From Deinococcus taeanensis (lineage in GTDB: Bacteria > Deinococcota > Deinococci > Deinococcales > Deinococcaceae): a stretch of DNA of 64,000 nucleotides. The translations under genes were made by a program, and so were the position numbers. Numbering within the stretch: the stretch's first letter is position 1; each line of letters opens with the position of its first letter. The DNA lies in contig NZ_CP083457.1 in NCBI RefSeq assembly GCF_020229735.1, positions 124,001 to 188,000 on the forward strand. Reading direction: 5' to 3'. Below, piece after piece: positions 54,001-62,824 of this stretch. Below the pieces are notes generated by a model that had not been told where the DNA came from, made no database searches, and saw only the letters and a list, made by a program, of their open reading frames with translations.

Positions 54001-55851
54001 CTATTTGCTGTGGATGACGATGCTGCCACCCGCCAGGGGAGTGCTGGGCGTGGCCGTGTCGCTGGCCCCAACCTGGTTGTCGTACACGGTGGCGTTGGTC
54101 GTCCGGTCCCAGACCTTCAGGCGGAACTTGTCTGTGCCGCCTCCACCGCTTACCTGGCCATCCACTGCGGTCAGCAGGAAGCCGTAACTGCCCGCACCGT
54201 TCACGGTCCCTGTGCCTTTGTACTGCGCGCGGGCGCCCGCAATGGTCAGCCACTCGTACGCGGCGCTCTTGAAGTTGAAATTTCCCGCATGGAACTGGAA
54301 TTCCGTGTTGCCCGTGGGGACGGTCGCGCCTTTCTGGTACTTCGATACGAATCCAAACGTCGCTTTGCCCGTAAGCGCAGGATCAGCCATATAGGCGCCC
54401 AGGGGGGACTGGATGGTGCCGCCGCCTGTCACGAAGCCCCCGGCGGGGTCGTAGACGACCACGTACTCGTAGCTGGATGTGCCGACCCCGCCGTCATCGT
54501 CGGTGACCGTAGTCGTGACGGTGTAGATGCCGGGGGTGGTGTAGGCATGACCCGCATTCACGGCGCGGGGACCGGCAGCAGGGATGTTCGAGCTGGAGGT
54601 CGCGCCGTCACCCCAGCTGACCTGGGCCGTGTGCGTGTCGGCCGAACTCGGGTCGGTGAAGGTGGTGGAGAGGGAAACGCTGCTTCCAACCGCAACCGGA
54701 GTGGCAGGCGTGACGGACAGTGCGCCCACGACCGGGTTCACGTTACTGACGGTGACCGTGGCGGTGTCGGTGGAGGAGGCGCCACTGGAATCGGTTACTT
54801 TCAGACCGACCGTGGAGGCACCGTTGTCCGCTGGGGTCAGGGTGTACTGCGCACCGCTGACGTCATACGTTCCGTCGTTGTCCAGGTCCCACTCGTAGGT
54901 CAGCGTATCGGCGTTCGGATCACTGGAGCCGCTGGCATCCAGGATGATCGGCGAGCCTTCCGGACCGCTGTACGGGCCGCCTGCCTTCGCGACGGGCGGG
55001 AGGTTGATGGGAGGAGTGGTCGAGAAACTACCGGTTTTGAGCAGCACGACCGAGTCCAATATCGTGTCTGACGCGTCTGCAATCTTCAGCGTCATGGTGT
55101 TCACTGCATTGGGCGTGACGGTGACTGCGCAGGTCAGGGTAACGGTCAGGCCATCCATCTGGGTGTTGAGCGTGCTTGGACTGTTATTTTTGATGTACAG
55201 GGAAGGGTTTGTCGAAAGGTTGATGGTGTTGATTGAGACGGGTTGAGCCGAAGGTCCGACCGTGGCGCAGTTCTGTCCGTTGATGTAGAAACCGAAGACG
55301 TCGTTGTATTGAGAGCCAGCATACTCGTCGTACTCCTCAGAGCCGAAGACATACTGAAAGTACACTTTGTCGGCGTCTGCCTTGAAATTGAAACTCAGAA
55401 TGGCGGCGTCATACGTCGGTTTCCCAGCAAGTGAAGAGAGTGCGGCGTCTCCCGCTGTTCCCAGGCTGGTGCTTTTGTTGCCGGAGCTGTTGGGTCCCTG
55501 GATGTCCTTGGCGCGGCCGGAGCTCAGGACCACGCCGGAGTCGAAATCGATGATGCCTGAACCACCCGTGAATGTCCCTGCGGCGATGCCGGCGCCAGTG
55601 TAGTTGATGTCCGAAACCAACACGCCGGCGCCCACCAGAGCGTTGGCCAGATCAGCAGGCGACACGCCGCCGGTCAGGTCGGTAATCAGGAAGTTTCCGG
55701 CCTGAGCGCGGAGGACGGGCGCTGAGGAGTAAAGGCGGGGGGTCGCGTCACGTCCGGTGGTGGCGGATGTCGGCCCTGGTGCGGTGCTGTTACAGGCTGC
55801 AAGCAAAACGAGGGTCAGGGCAAAACTACAGGAATGAAGAGGTGCACGCAT
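54001..55851 (-). CDS. surface lipoprotein with choice-of-anchor L and PKD domains
   Basis: The 616-residue protein has a signal peptide with lipobox LLAAC (Cys ~20). A choice-of-anchor-L domain (~55-285) follows: ALVGAGVLVSDINYTGAGIA AGTFTGG, GVVLSSGRAKDIQGPN, VYFQYVFGSEEYDEY and DVFGFYINGQNCA. Next are a PKD-type beta domain (PVAKAGGPYSGPEGSPIILD ASGSSDPNADTLTYEWDLD), a second Ig-like domain (VSWGDGATSSSN, GHAYTTPGIYTVTTTVTDDD GG) and a C-terminal post-PKD module (FVTGGGTIQSPLGAYMADPA). It is a large extracytoplasmic adhesion- or surface-type protein, low-complexity and Ser/Thr-rich. GAGGACC is upstream of the start. Confidence 0.85.
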   Translation of the reverse strand: MRAPLHSCSFALTLVLLAACNSTAPGPTSATTGRDATPRLYSSAPVLRAQAGNFLITDLTGGVSPADLANALVGAGVLVSDINYTGAGIAAGTFTGGSGIIDFDSGVVLSSGRAKDIQGPNSSGNKSTSLGTAGDAALSSLAGKPTYDAAILSFNFKADADKVYFQYVFGSEEYDEYAGSQYNDVFGFYINGQNCATVGPSAQPVSINTINLSTNPSLYIKNNSPSTLNTQMDGLTVTLTCAVTVTPNAVNTMTLKIADASDTILDSVVLLKTGSFSTTPPINLPPVAKAGGPYSGPEGSPIILDASGSSDPNADTLTYEWDLDNDGTYDVSGAQYTLTPADNGASTVGLKVTDSSGASSTDTATVTVSNVNPVVGALSVTPATPVAVGSSVSLSTTFTDPSSADTHTAQVSWGDGATSSSNIPAAGPRAVNAGHAYTTPGIYTVTTTVTDDDGGVGTSSYEYVVVYDPAGGFVTGGGTIQSPLGAYMADPALTGKATFGFVSKYQKGATVPTGNTEFQFHAGNFNFKSAAYEWLTIAGARAQYKGTGTVNGAGSYGFLLTAVDGQVSGGGGTDKFRLKVWDRTTNATVYDNQVGASDTATPSTPLAGGSIVIHSK

Positions 55852-56340
55852 AAGGTCCTCGCATGGAACGGGTCCCGCCCTGAAGCAGGAGGGAATCTGC
55901 GAGGTGTAGTGATCCACTTTTTGCAACAGGAAAACACAGTAGACTCACTGCACCTCCTTGCTGGGAGGCGTGGCAGGAATGTTTTCGAAGCGGTCCTGCA
56001 CGAGTGGGGAGCTGCGGCATACCTTGACCGTATGCGGCAGCTTTCATTTGCTGTCTTCACGACGTTGGCCTGTGAAATCACCTCCTGCAGGATGCTCAGG
56101 CAGAGAGTGCAGTGATCCGTGTGGCTTCTTTAAGCCTGAGAGCACATCAGGCTGACTTAGTCATGAGTGTAGAATTCTTTTTCTCAATCATGGTGAACGC
56201 TACAGGTAAAATTAACGGCGACTCAACAAACGGAAGTCAGGGCACCAGAATTCTTACATGATTTATGGTCGCTCATTCCCGCTGAGAGTGCTGTCCTGGG
56301 ATGAGTGACGTGCTACTGAGCTGCGCTTAAGTCAGCAACC
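55852..56340. other. AT-richer intergenic region
   Basis: About 490 bp upstream of the lipoprotein gene. It is noticeably AT-richer than average (around 56160-56260) with no gene, and could hold the promoter of the lipoprotein gene. Confidence 0.4.
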
Positions 56341-56660
56341 TCACCACCTGACCACTTCGCGAGCTTGACGTGTGGGTGGGCGGAAAAGGCGTACTGAACA
56401 GCTCAAGCAGACCCAGAAGGCATGCCCGCCCCACCGCACGGCCTGACTCAGCACCTGCCACCCAATTCGCACCTGGCTGACCACGGCCCGGCCCTGGTTG
56501 TCCCGACGCGATGGGCTCTCCTGTACGGTGTGCGAGCCCACCCGGGCCGTCCGAACAGCCGCGAGATCCGCTCGGAGGCCGTCATGTGGGTCGCCTCCAG
56601 GTTCAGCCCGCGGCCCTTCAACGACGACGAGATCGTCCAGCGCCCGTGACCAGCCAAGGC
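56341..56660 (-). pseudogene. C-terminal relic of an IS4-family transposase
   Basis: In one minus-strand frame (56657-~56500) it reads RWTISSSLKGRGLNLEATHM TASERISRLFGRPGW, the catalytic-Glu region of IS4-type transposases (WaIE...LK-rGfnLEaTHlt). In another frame (~56480-56341) it continues IGWQVLSQAVRWGGHAFWVC LSCSVRLF, the C-terminus. A frameshift joins the two and the N-terminal two-thirds are missing. Confidence 0.7.
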
Positions 56661-56949
56661 TCACGGCAGGGCAGTCCGTTGCCGCTCTCCCCCGGACACA
56701 CTCTTCCCACGTTCCCTGAGTTCGCTTCGCAGCCCTTGTGGAAACCGACGCAGGTCCTCAGCGAGGACCGTCCGTTCGGCAGCCCAAGCAGAAGGAGTGG
56801 GAGGATCACCTGGGTGGTCATCAGTCCCCCGCAGGTGGAGCTGAGGGCCAGCTGCCCACGGACCTGGACAGGTCCGGTTCGGAATGCTCTCCTGGCCGCC
56901 CGAACCGATCCGATAGCTGCGGGTATCTGCGTTCACCTGCTTCTCCTGG

Positions 56950-58344
56950 TCAGCCTGTCAAGCGGGTCAGCAAGACGTAGACCGCGCCAAGTACGGTGGT
57001 CAGGGCCAGGGTGGGCATGGTGCCCAGTCTGAAGCGGAACAGGGCGGTGCCTGCAATACCAGCCAGGACAAGTGACGGAATGCTCAGGGTCCTCCAGTCT
57101 GGCGTGTACAGCCGCAGGGGACCCAGGTGCATTTCCCCGACCTTCGAGAACAGTGTATTCAGGGCGAACCAGACACTGAGATTGAGAATGACGCCAACAA
57201 CAGCCGCGGTGATCGCGGTGAGCGCCCCCGACAGGGCCTTGTTGCCCCGCAGTTGCTCGATGTACGGGGCACCCAGAAAAATCCACAGAAAGCAGGGGGC
57301 GTACGTCGCCCAGGTGACGACGAAGGACGCCAGGATGCCCGCGGCAAGCGGCGTGAGTCCTTCAGGGTTCCGGAAGGCACCCAGGAAGCCCACGTACTGC
57401 ACCACCTGAATGAGTGGCCCCGGGGTGGTCTCGGCCATCCCCAGGCCGTTGAGCATCTCGCCGGGCCGGAGCCACCCGAAGACCTGCACCGCCTGCTGCG
57501 CCACGTAAGCCAGGACGGCGTATGCGCCGCCGAAGGTCACCACGGCCATCTGACTGAAAAACTTCGCCATCTCCCAGAAGACACTGCCGAACCCAAACAG
57601 CGCGCCCACCAGCAACAAGGGACCGAACCAGGAGACGAGCCCGATGGCGGTGATCCGGAAGAACCGGTTCCAGCTTGGAGTCACGCGGGCAGCAGTTTGT
57701 GCAGTGATGACCGCGTCCCTGACCTCATGGCCGTGCGAGCTGCTGCCGTGGCCCCCACCCGCCTGGAACACCTCCGGCCGGACGCGGCTCCCGAAAAATC
57801 CGATCAGGCCGGCGCCGAGAACGACCAGGGGAAACGGAATATTGAAGAAGAAGATCGCCACGAAGGCCAGTCCGGCGAGCACGACCAGCAGCGGGTGCTT
57901 GAGGGCCCGCTTCCCAATCCGGATGACCGCGTCGAGCACGATAACCAACACGGCGGCTTTCAGACCAAAAAAGACGGCCTGCACGAAGGTGGACTCCTGA
58001 GACAGCGCGTAGATGATGCTGAGAACCAGGATGGACACAAAGCCCGGCAGGACGAACAGGCTCCCTGCGACGATGCCTCCCTTTGTGCCGTGCAGCAGCC
58101 AGCCGATGTAAATGGCGAGTTGCTGGGCTTCCGGCCCTGGGAGGAGCATGCAGTAGTTCAGGGCGTGCAGAAAGCGTTCCTCACTGATCCAGCGTTTCTC
58201 GTCGACCAGAATGCGGTGCATTACGGCAATCTGCCCGGCGGGGCCACCGAAACTCTGTGCGGCGATGCGGGCCCAGGTGGCAATGGCCTCAGCGAAGGTC
58301 ACGTCATGAGGGTGGGGGGCAGGCACATCAAGTGGCTGGGTCAT
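56950..58344 (-). CDS. chrA: chromate efflux transporter ChrA
   Basis: The 464-residue bidomain CHR-family transporter has about ten to twelve membrane helices. Conserved blocks are AQSFGGPAGQIAVMHRILVD and LNYCMLLPGPEAQQLAIYIG in the first half and FFSQMAVVTFGGAYAVLAYV and GLGMAETTPGPLIQVVQYVG in the second. It exports chromate. Start codons overlap: its ATG lies 17 bp inside the chrB 3' end, so the two are coupled. The regulator ChrB is upstream, both on the minus strand. Confidence 0.95.
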   Translation of the reverse strand: MTQPLDVPAPHPHDVTFAEAIATWARIAAQSFGGPAGQIAVMHRILVDEKRWISEERFLHALNYCMLLPGPEAQQLAIYIGWLLHGTKGGIVAGSLFVLPGFVSILVLSIIYALSQESTFVQAVFFGLKAAVLVIVLDAVIRIGKRALKHPLLVVLAGLAFVAIFFFNIPFPLVVLGAGLIGFFGSRVRPEVFQAGGGHGSSSHGHEVRDAVITAQTAARVTPSWNRFFRITAIGLVSWFGPLLLVGALFGFGSVFWEMAKFFSQMAVVTFGGAYAVLAYVAQQAVQVFGWLRPGEMLNGLGMAETTPGPLIQVVQYVGFLGAFRNPEGLTPLAAGILASFVVTWATYAPCFLWIFLGAPYIEQLRGNKALSGALTAITAAVVGVILNLSVWFALNTLFSKVGEMHLGPLRLYTPDWRTLSIPSLVLAGIAGTALFRFRLGTMPTLALTTVLGAVYVLLTRLTG

Positions 58345-59272
58345 GGGAACCCTCCAGGGTCAGCGTGTGGTAGAGCCCCTCGAACAGAGCGTGAGCCTGC
58401 GTCTCGAGGCGGTTGTCGTCGGGCGAGGAGGCGATCAGGCCCCGCAGGACAGCGTCAACCCCCGGTGTTTCAGGCCGGACATTTCGGCCGTCATTGAGGT
58501 CCAGTTCGTGCACGATGTCCGCCAGTGCAGTCAAGGCAGGGTGTTCCAGCCTGAAGGCGTGCAGCAACACTTCGAAAGTACAGAGGGGGCCAACATGCGT
58601 AAAGTCCCCGTCGGTCCGGTCGAAGGTCACGTCGCCCGGTTGAGGGTCAGCGGCGTACCGCAGCGTGGCGTGAGGGTCAATGAACCGGCGGATCAGCCAG
58701 CCACTGGCGAGCCGGTCCACTTGTGGCCCTGGACGGGTACTCCACGTCCGGCGCTGATACTGCTGAGGGTCCACGTGCGGAATGGGTGGGACCGCTGGAT
58801 CGCCCCGGAGATGCCGTTCCACGCCTGTGAGCAGCTGGTTGAACTGAACTCCAGCAGGTGACTGGAAGAAGTCGATGCGCTGAAGTTCGGCGTGGCGTCT
58901 CCGGAGCCGGTCCAGCAGGGTGCGGGCTTTGGGCACGGACTCAGGCGCTCTGGCGTAGGTGTTCAGTTCGTCGAGCAGGGGGGTGAGTTCGGCGTAGTCT
59001 TCTGCGCGGGCGGCATTGAAGCTGGATTCAAGGGCGGTGTTGGTCACCCCCTCAACGCGCTTCACGTGCAGAATCACTGCCTCTCCTCCGGCCTGATTCA
59101 ATTCCTGGAGGAGCCATTGGAGCTGTTCGTGGGGGTCCGGCTGGTGGGGCAGGACCGCGCCGCCGCCGGGCAGGGTGATGGCCCCGAGGCGTTTGAGGCG
59201 CCGCCAGAGGGTCACCCGAGGCGTGGAGGACCCTCGTGCGGGCAATGTGCAGAGAAGCACCAGCCAAGTCAT
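58328..59272 (-). CDS. chrB: chromate-resistance regulator ChrB
   Basis: The 314-residue protein has MTWLVLLCTLPARGSSTPRV TLWRRLKRLGAI and QWLLQELNQAGGEAVILHVK at the N-terminus (ChrB N domain). The C-terminal ChrB domain has WSTRPGPQVDRLASGWLIRR FIDPHATLRYAAD, FTHVGPLCTFEVLLHAF and LADIVHELDLND. ChrB senses chromate and represses the chr operon. The start at 59272 follows a TACACT -10 box with a 5-nt gap (leaderless) and a TGTTTCA/TGAAACA palindrome. Confidence 0.9.
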   Translation of the reverse strand: MTWLVLLCTLPARGSSTPRVTLWRRLKRLGAITLPGGGAVLPHQPDPHEQLQWLLQELNQAGGEAVILHVKRVEGVTNTALESSFNAARAEDYAELTPLLDELNTYARAPESVPKARTLLDRLRRRHAELQRIDFFQSPAGVQFNQLLTGVERHLRGDPAVPPIPHVDPQQYQRRTWSTRPGPQVDRLASGWLIRRFIDPHATLRYAADPQPGDVTFDRTDGDFTHVGPLCTFEVLLHAFRLEHPALTALADIVHELDLNDGRNVRPETPGVDAVLRGLIASSPDDNRLETQAHALFEGLYHTLTLEGSHDPAT

Positions 59273-59277
59273 GTTTT

Positions 59278-59308
59278 AGTGTAACAGATGTTTCAAACTA
59301 ATGAAACA
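59278..59308 (-). promoter_or_regulatory. ChrB operator and leaderless promoter
   Basis: TACACT (59283-59278 on the minus strand) is 5 nt from the ATG. TGTTTCA (59289-59295) and TGAAACA (59302-59308) form a perfect 7-bp inverted repeat with a 6-bp spacer covering the probable -35 region. It is the likely binding site of ChrB. Confidence 0.75.
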
Positions 59309-59700
59309 CGTTTTTATGCGAAGTCGACTATTCGGGTTTCAAACTTGCTCCTCTGAGTTATACGAAGTGGTGAGGGAGCAGGAAGGGAAAGGCTAAAGAA
59401 GGTGCATGAGGCAGGCCCCAGGGATTTCCCCACAGCAGCCCTGGTACGAGGAACCTAGGAGCAGCCTGGCGGTCATGGTGTCCTTGCGCGGACCTGACCC
59501 AGCGGGCACAGCGGACCTCCAGCGTTGCCTGGCAGCGCGGGCGGCACAGGACGGCATGCATGTGTTGTGGACCGTGCTGGAGGGATACCTGCCACATCAT
59601 GGGCGCCGCGGCGCCTGCGTCCGCATCGAAAGGTTGAACATGGGCATGACAGAGTGCGCCGGCCGGGCGCAGCACAACGCCATCCCGCCAGCACCAACCG
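59309..59700. other. no confident gene
   Basis: A plus-strand frame (59406 onward) reads AAQDGMHVLWTVLEGYLPHH but runs into the MITE, and minus-strand frames are similar in length. It may be a gene fragment cut by the MITE. Nothing is recognised. Confidence 0.35.
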
Positions 59701-59809
59701 TTGATCACGGCGTTGATTTGTCTCGGTTGCCGCCGGACTTCAGGTGTCTGGGTGAGCTTGATCGCCGACGGGGGTGGACGGGAGCAAGGCGAACCTGTGC
59801 CGTGATCAA
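59701..59809 (+). repeat. MITE-like element, copy 1 (109 bp)
   Basis: It begins TTGATCACGGC and ends GCCGTGATCAA, perfect 11-bp inverted ends. It differs from the copy at 62825 by two bases. Flanking dinucleotides are CG on both sides. No coding capacity. Confidence 0.9.
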
Positions 59810-60310
59810 CGGACCTTCTTGGCAGGTGAGCAGAACCTGTGTGCAGCGCTGCGCTGGGCGGGTGCGACAGAAGCTGATCCATTTCGGGACGTCTGTGGTG
59901 CGCCGGACCGGACCGCTGTGAAGGAGAAACGCTGCCCGTAGGATGACGGAGGCGATGAACGGCTGCTGGCGCACGCTGTTGCGGAGGAAAATTGGTCGCG
60001 CCATGGAGGGGGTGGGAAGGACCCTGTCGTCCCGTTTTGACACCAACACACATTAGCGTCAAACATCTGGTATGAGGATGCGGAAAGGCAGTCTTCGTCA
60101 GCCTGACGCCGACCGGTCACGACCAGCCAAAAAAAAGCCGTCCAGGACGACTCAAAAGGAGATCTCCTCACAGGAGGGCCAGGAAGGCCCATTCAAACAT
60201 TTTTGAGGGGTGGAATACCCCAGAAAACTTGCCATGCGGCCCCTTCACTGAACGCTGAATGAACTGTTGCGCCGCAGTGGCCATCCAGGAAAAGCTGGGG
60301 CGTAACTGCC
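59810..60310. other. no gene; possible terminator near 60140
   Basis: About 500 bp. On the minus strand an imperfect stem ending GGACGGC is followed by eight T (60150-60132), resembling a Rho-independent terminator for leftward transcription. GGAGATCTCC (60158-60167) is a palindrome. No ORF is supported. Confidence 0.35.
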
Positions 60311-60823
60311 TTGCACGAGTGGCAACGGCTTGACCCGGAGTGGAAGCGCAAGCACGACGAGCTATTCCAACCGCTGTACCAAGAATGGGCAGCAAGCATG
60401 CGGGATGGAGACGAGGCTGCCTTCCTCGCACGAGGCACTCCCCTTGGCAAATGGGGGAAAAGCGCGCTCAGTCTGTGGACATGGCTGTGGCGGGTGCTGC
60501 GGGGCTGGCTGGCACACGACCTACGGAAGAGGCCGCACCAGTTGCCCGTGCCGCCGGAAGTGCCGGAGAGGGCGTTACAGAGACTGGCGGAAGAGGCAGG
60601 AGCGGCTGAGGATTACACGCTGCTGCTTGCCATCTGCTCGGTGGGTGCTTGGAGCGGGCGCAAGAGAAGCCGCCCCACGTCCCCGGAGGGAAGATGGAGT
60701 GGCTGGTGGTTGAGGCTCAGTTGCCGAAAGAAGTTACACCTGTCTTATATGTGCAAGTCACACAAGCGTGTCAAACTTAATCTCAATCGATGGACTACCT
60801 ATAAACAATTTGGGGTAGTCTGA
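60311..60823 (+). CDS. hypothetical protein with foreign AT-rich C-terminus
   Basis: The frame starts at TTG (60311): MHEWQRLDPEWKRKHDELFQ PLYQEWAASM. It continues to LLLAICSVGAWSGRKR with GC-rich coding-like composition and helical, Trp-rich features. From ~60740 the DNA becomes AT-rich and the last ~30 residues (MCKSHKRVKLNLNRWTTYKQ FGVV) are antisense to the immunity gene, so the original C-terminus has been replaced at a junction. The N-terminal part has a possible membrane helix (LSLWTWLWRVLRGWLA). Function unknown. Confidence 0.45.
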   Translation: MHEWQRLDPEWKRKHDELFQPLYQEWAASMRDGDEAAFLARGTPLGKWGKSALSLWTWLWRVLRGWLAHDLRKRPHQLPVPPEVPERALQRLAEEAGAAEDYTLLLAICSVGAWSGRKRSRPTSPEGRWSGWWLRLSCRKKLHLSYMCKSHKRVKLNLNRWTTYKQFGVV

Positions 60824-61300
60824 GGATAAATTGAGCAAGCTATTAGCATTTTTACCTGGAATACCACTCCAGTCGTTAATATATTCTGCATACTCGTGTT
60901 GCATTTGGAGAATCGATTTTCCGGTTATTTCATTAATGGTCGCCTCTTTAGCAATAAAAATTGATGTCATTTCATGCGTACTTATCAACACTGTGTCCTG
61001 GTCGCTAGTTACCATCAATGTATCACATATGTAGCCTTCTGTCATAATTAGAGAAATGGCCTCCTCATTGCTTATTTGCAATGCATTGATTTCGAAAGCA
61101 GCCTCAGATTGTGAGTGTCCTGGAAAGTACTGTTCGACCCGTAATAGAATATTGTTCGCTCTAATATAGTTAATTAGTCCTTCTATATATTCAGTTAGGC
61201 ATCCATAATCCGATCTCACCGGTATAACTCTCCAGTCTACGTTAACGGGAATCACAAGGCTTCCATTAAGGTATATACCAGTTTCTTGTCTTAAAATCAT
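60758..61300 (-). CDS. probable immunity protein for the adjacent toxin
   Basis: This 180-residue AT-rich gene product has no recognised domain: GIYLNGSLVIPVNVDWRVIP, INYIRANNILLRVEQYFPGH and IFIAKEATINEITGKSIL. Its stop-to-start arrangement (6 bp after the toxin stop), its base composition unlike the flanks and its small soluble character fit immunity genes paired with polymorphic toxin tips. It should bind the toxin domain. The assignment rests on position only. Confidence 0.6.
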   Translation of the reverse strand: MILRQETGIYLNGSLVIPVNVDWRVIPVRSDYGCLTEYIEGLINYIRANNILLRVEQYFPGHSQSEAAFEINALQISNEEAISLIMTEGYICDTLMVTSDQDTVLISTHEMTSIFIAKEATINEITGKSILQMQHEYAEYINDWSGIPGKNANSLLNLSSDYPKLFIGSPSIEIKFDTLV

Positions 61301-61306
61301 AAATAA

Positions 61307-61903
61307 TCACCTATACCTAATCTTTAGAATGCTTTCGCCATTGACTTGATGCTCGAGAATAGGAAGGCCCCCGGTCAAGCTTCCGCTCCTATTACGAACA
61401 ATCAGTACGTCCCCTCGATTGTTTACACGAACTACCATCACGTCTCCATCCGCTTTTACCGAGACCTTAGAAGCATCAATTCCATACTTTTCAAGAAGAG
61501 TCGCAAAATCCGCCTTCGCTGCGTTAAAGCCGCCGAGCTTCTCATACTGAGAGAGGCCCTTGCTCATCCGCGCGGTATAAGGCTGCAAACCATCAAGAAT
61601 CTTCGGCACCAAGCTTCCGCAATCCGGCCCATTGGCATTGTGCACCAACCATCCAGCCTGCCCAACGTAGTAGGTGTGAGCTTCACTGATGGTAAGGTTG
61701 AACATCTCCTTGGCCTTCTGAACGTTGATGACGTTAGCGACCAGGCCAATGGTCCCATCCGCCTGCTTGACCTTATCCCCAATCTTGAGGTGTCCAGCGC
61801 CAACCCACTTGTCACTGAGGTCCTCATGCCCCTCCGGCTTGGGCCGAGGCTGGGTGTCCGAGCGCTCCGTGACGTAGGTGGAGTGCTCAAAAATTGAAGC
61901 CAT
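61307..61903 (-). pseudogene. orphan toxin tip: truncated HINT pretoxin domain plus toxin domain
   Basis: Residues ~5-90 are the C-terminal half of an Rhs/CdiA-type HINT pretoxin domain: FEHSTYVTERSDTQPRPKPE, DKWVGAGHLKIGDKVKQADG and MFNLTISEAHTYYVGQAGWL VHN. The family normally starts earlier with a TxxEHPF block; only FEH remains. Residues ~92-198 are the toxin domain (LVPKILDGLQPYTARMSKGL, GGFNAAKADFATLLEKYG, MVVRVNNRGDVLIVRNRSGS). The ATG at 61903 has GGAGG with no spacer, so it is not a designed start. The Rhs or adhesin body is absent. The toxin activity is not recognisable. Confidence 0.7.
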
Positions 61904-61926
61904 CCTCCAGGGCGAAAATCACATCA

Positions 61927-61957
61927 AGAGGTGCAACCGCCTGTGGGTTGCACCTCT
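61927..61957. repeat. perfect inverted repeat with GTTGCACC direct repeats
   Basis: AGAGGTGCAAC (61927-61937) and GTTGCACCTCT (61947-61957) make an 11-bp perfect stem with a 9-nt loop. Two more GTTGCACC copies follow at 61958 and 61970, about one helical turn apart. The block lies directly after the integrase stop, where att/arm-type sites are usually found. It could also be a terminator. Confidence 0.6.
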
Positions 61958-62567
61958 GTTGCACCATTCGTTGCACCCTTTTACAGACTCAGCAAGTCAT
62001 CCAGGGACAGCGCTGCCGCCCTCCTCTGATCGTCATACACGTGCGTGTACACCCGCATGGTCAGACTCGCATCCTGATGACCCAGTCGCTCCGCCACCGC
62101 CTTGATGGGGACACCCTGCCGCACCAGCAGCGAAGCACATGTGTGTCGTAGGTCATGAATCCGGATGTCGGGCAGTCCCGCCTCCCGGACCAGGCGGTGG
62201 AAGATCTTGACCAGAATCGACGGCAACTGGAACCGCCCCACAGTGGACGGAAACACGAGATCCATCTCTATTGGAGACCGCGCCTTCCACCTGGACAGTT
62301 CCTGCCCCTGTCTGGTCTGGTGGGCTCTCAACACGTCGATTGTATCGGCAGACAGCAGGATGCGCCGCCGACTGGCAGAGGTTTTCGGTTCGTTCAGGAC
62401 AGCACGAGACCCGCTCTGCACGAGGCTCTGCCGGATCCGCACCTCGCCTGATTCCAGCCCAAGGTCCTGCCAGCGCAGCCCCAGGAGCTCTCCACGGCGC
62501 ATGCCTGTCGTCAGGGCCAGGTAGAACAGCGCGTACCAACGGGGATGCGTCTTCTTGCAGTGATCTA

Positions 62568-62676
62568 TTGATCACGGCACAGGTTCGCCTTGCTCCCGTC
62601 CAGCCCCGTCGGCGATCAAGCTCACCCAGACACCTGAAGTCCGGCGGCAACCAATACAAAGCTACGCCGTGATCAA
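62568..62676 (-). repeat. MITE-like element, copy 2 (109 bp, inverted)
   Basis: Ends TTGATCACGGC and GCCGTGATCAA, inserted in reverse orientation relative to the other copies and flanked by a TA duplication. It differs from copy 3 by three bases. It introduces a stop into the integrase frame. Confidence 0.9.
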
Positions 62677-62824
62677 TAAGAAGTGTCGTGCCTGGACTGG
62701 CGTCCAGACCTTCATTTCATGTCTGGTCCGCTTCGGTGCTTTCACGCGGGCCGCTGGATTGTATGGGCGTAACCCCCAGTCCACAGCCTGCCCCAACGTC
62801 AACTTCACCAGTCGAAGGGCCATA

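Noticed and set aside
57127..58497. 456-codon plus-strand open frame
   Set aside because: It is antisense to chrA; the chrA reading has all conserved CHR motifs.
61926..61977. CRISPR-like repeat
   Set aside because: The GTTGCACC repeats are 8 bp with 3-4 bp gaps, too short and irregular for a CRISPR array; no array exists in the window.
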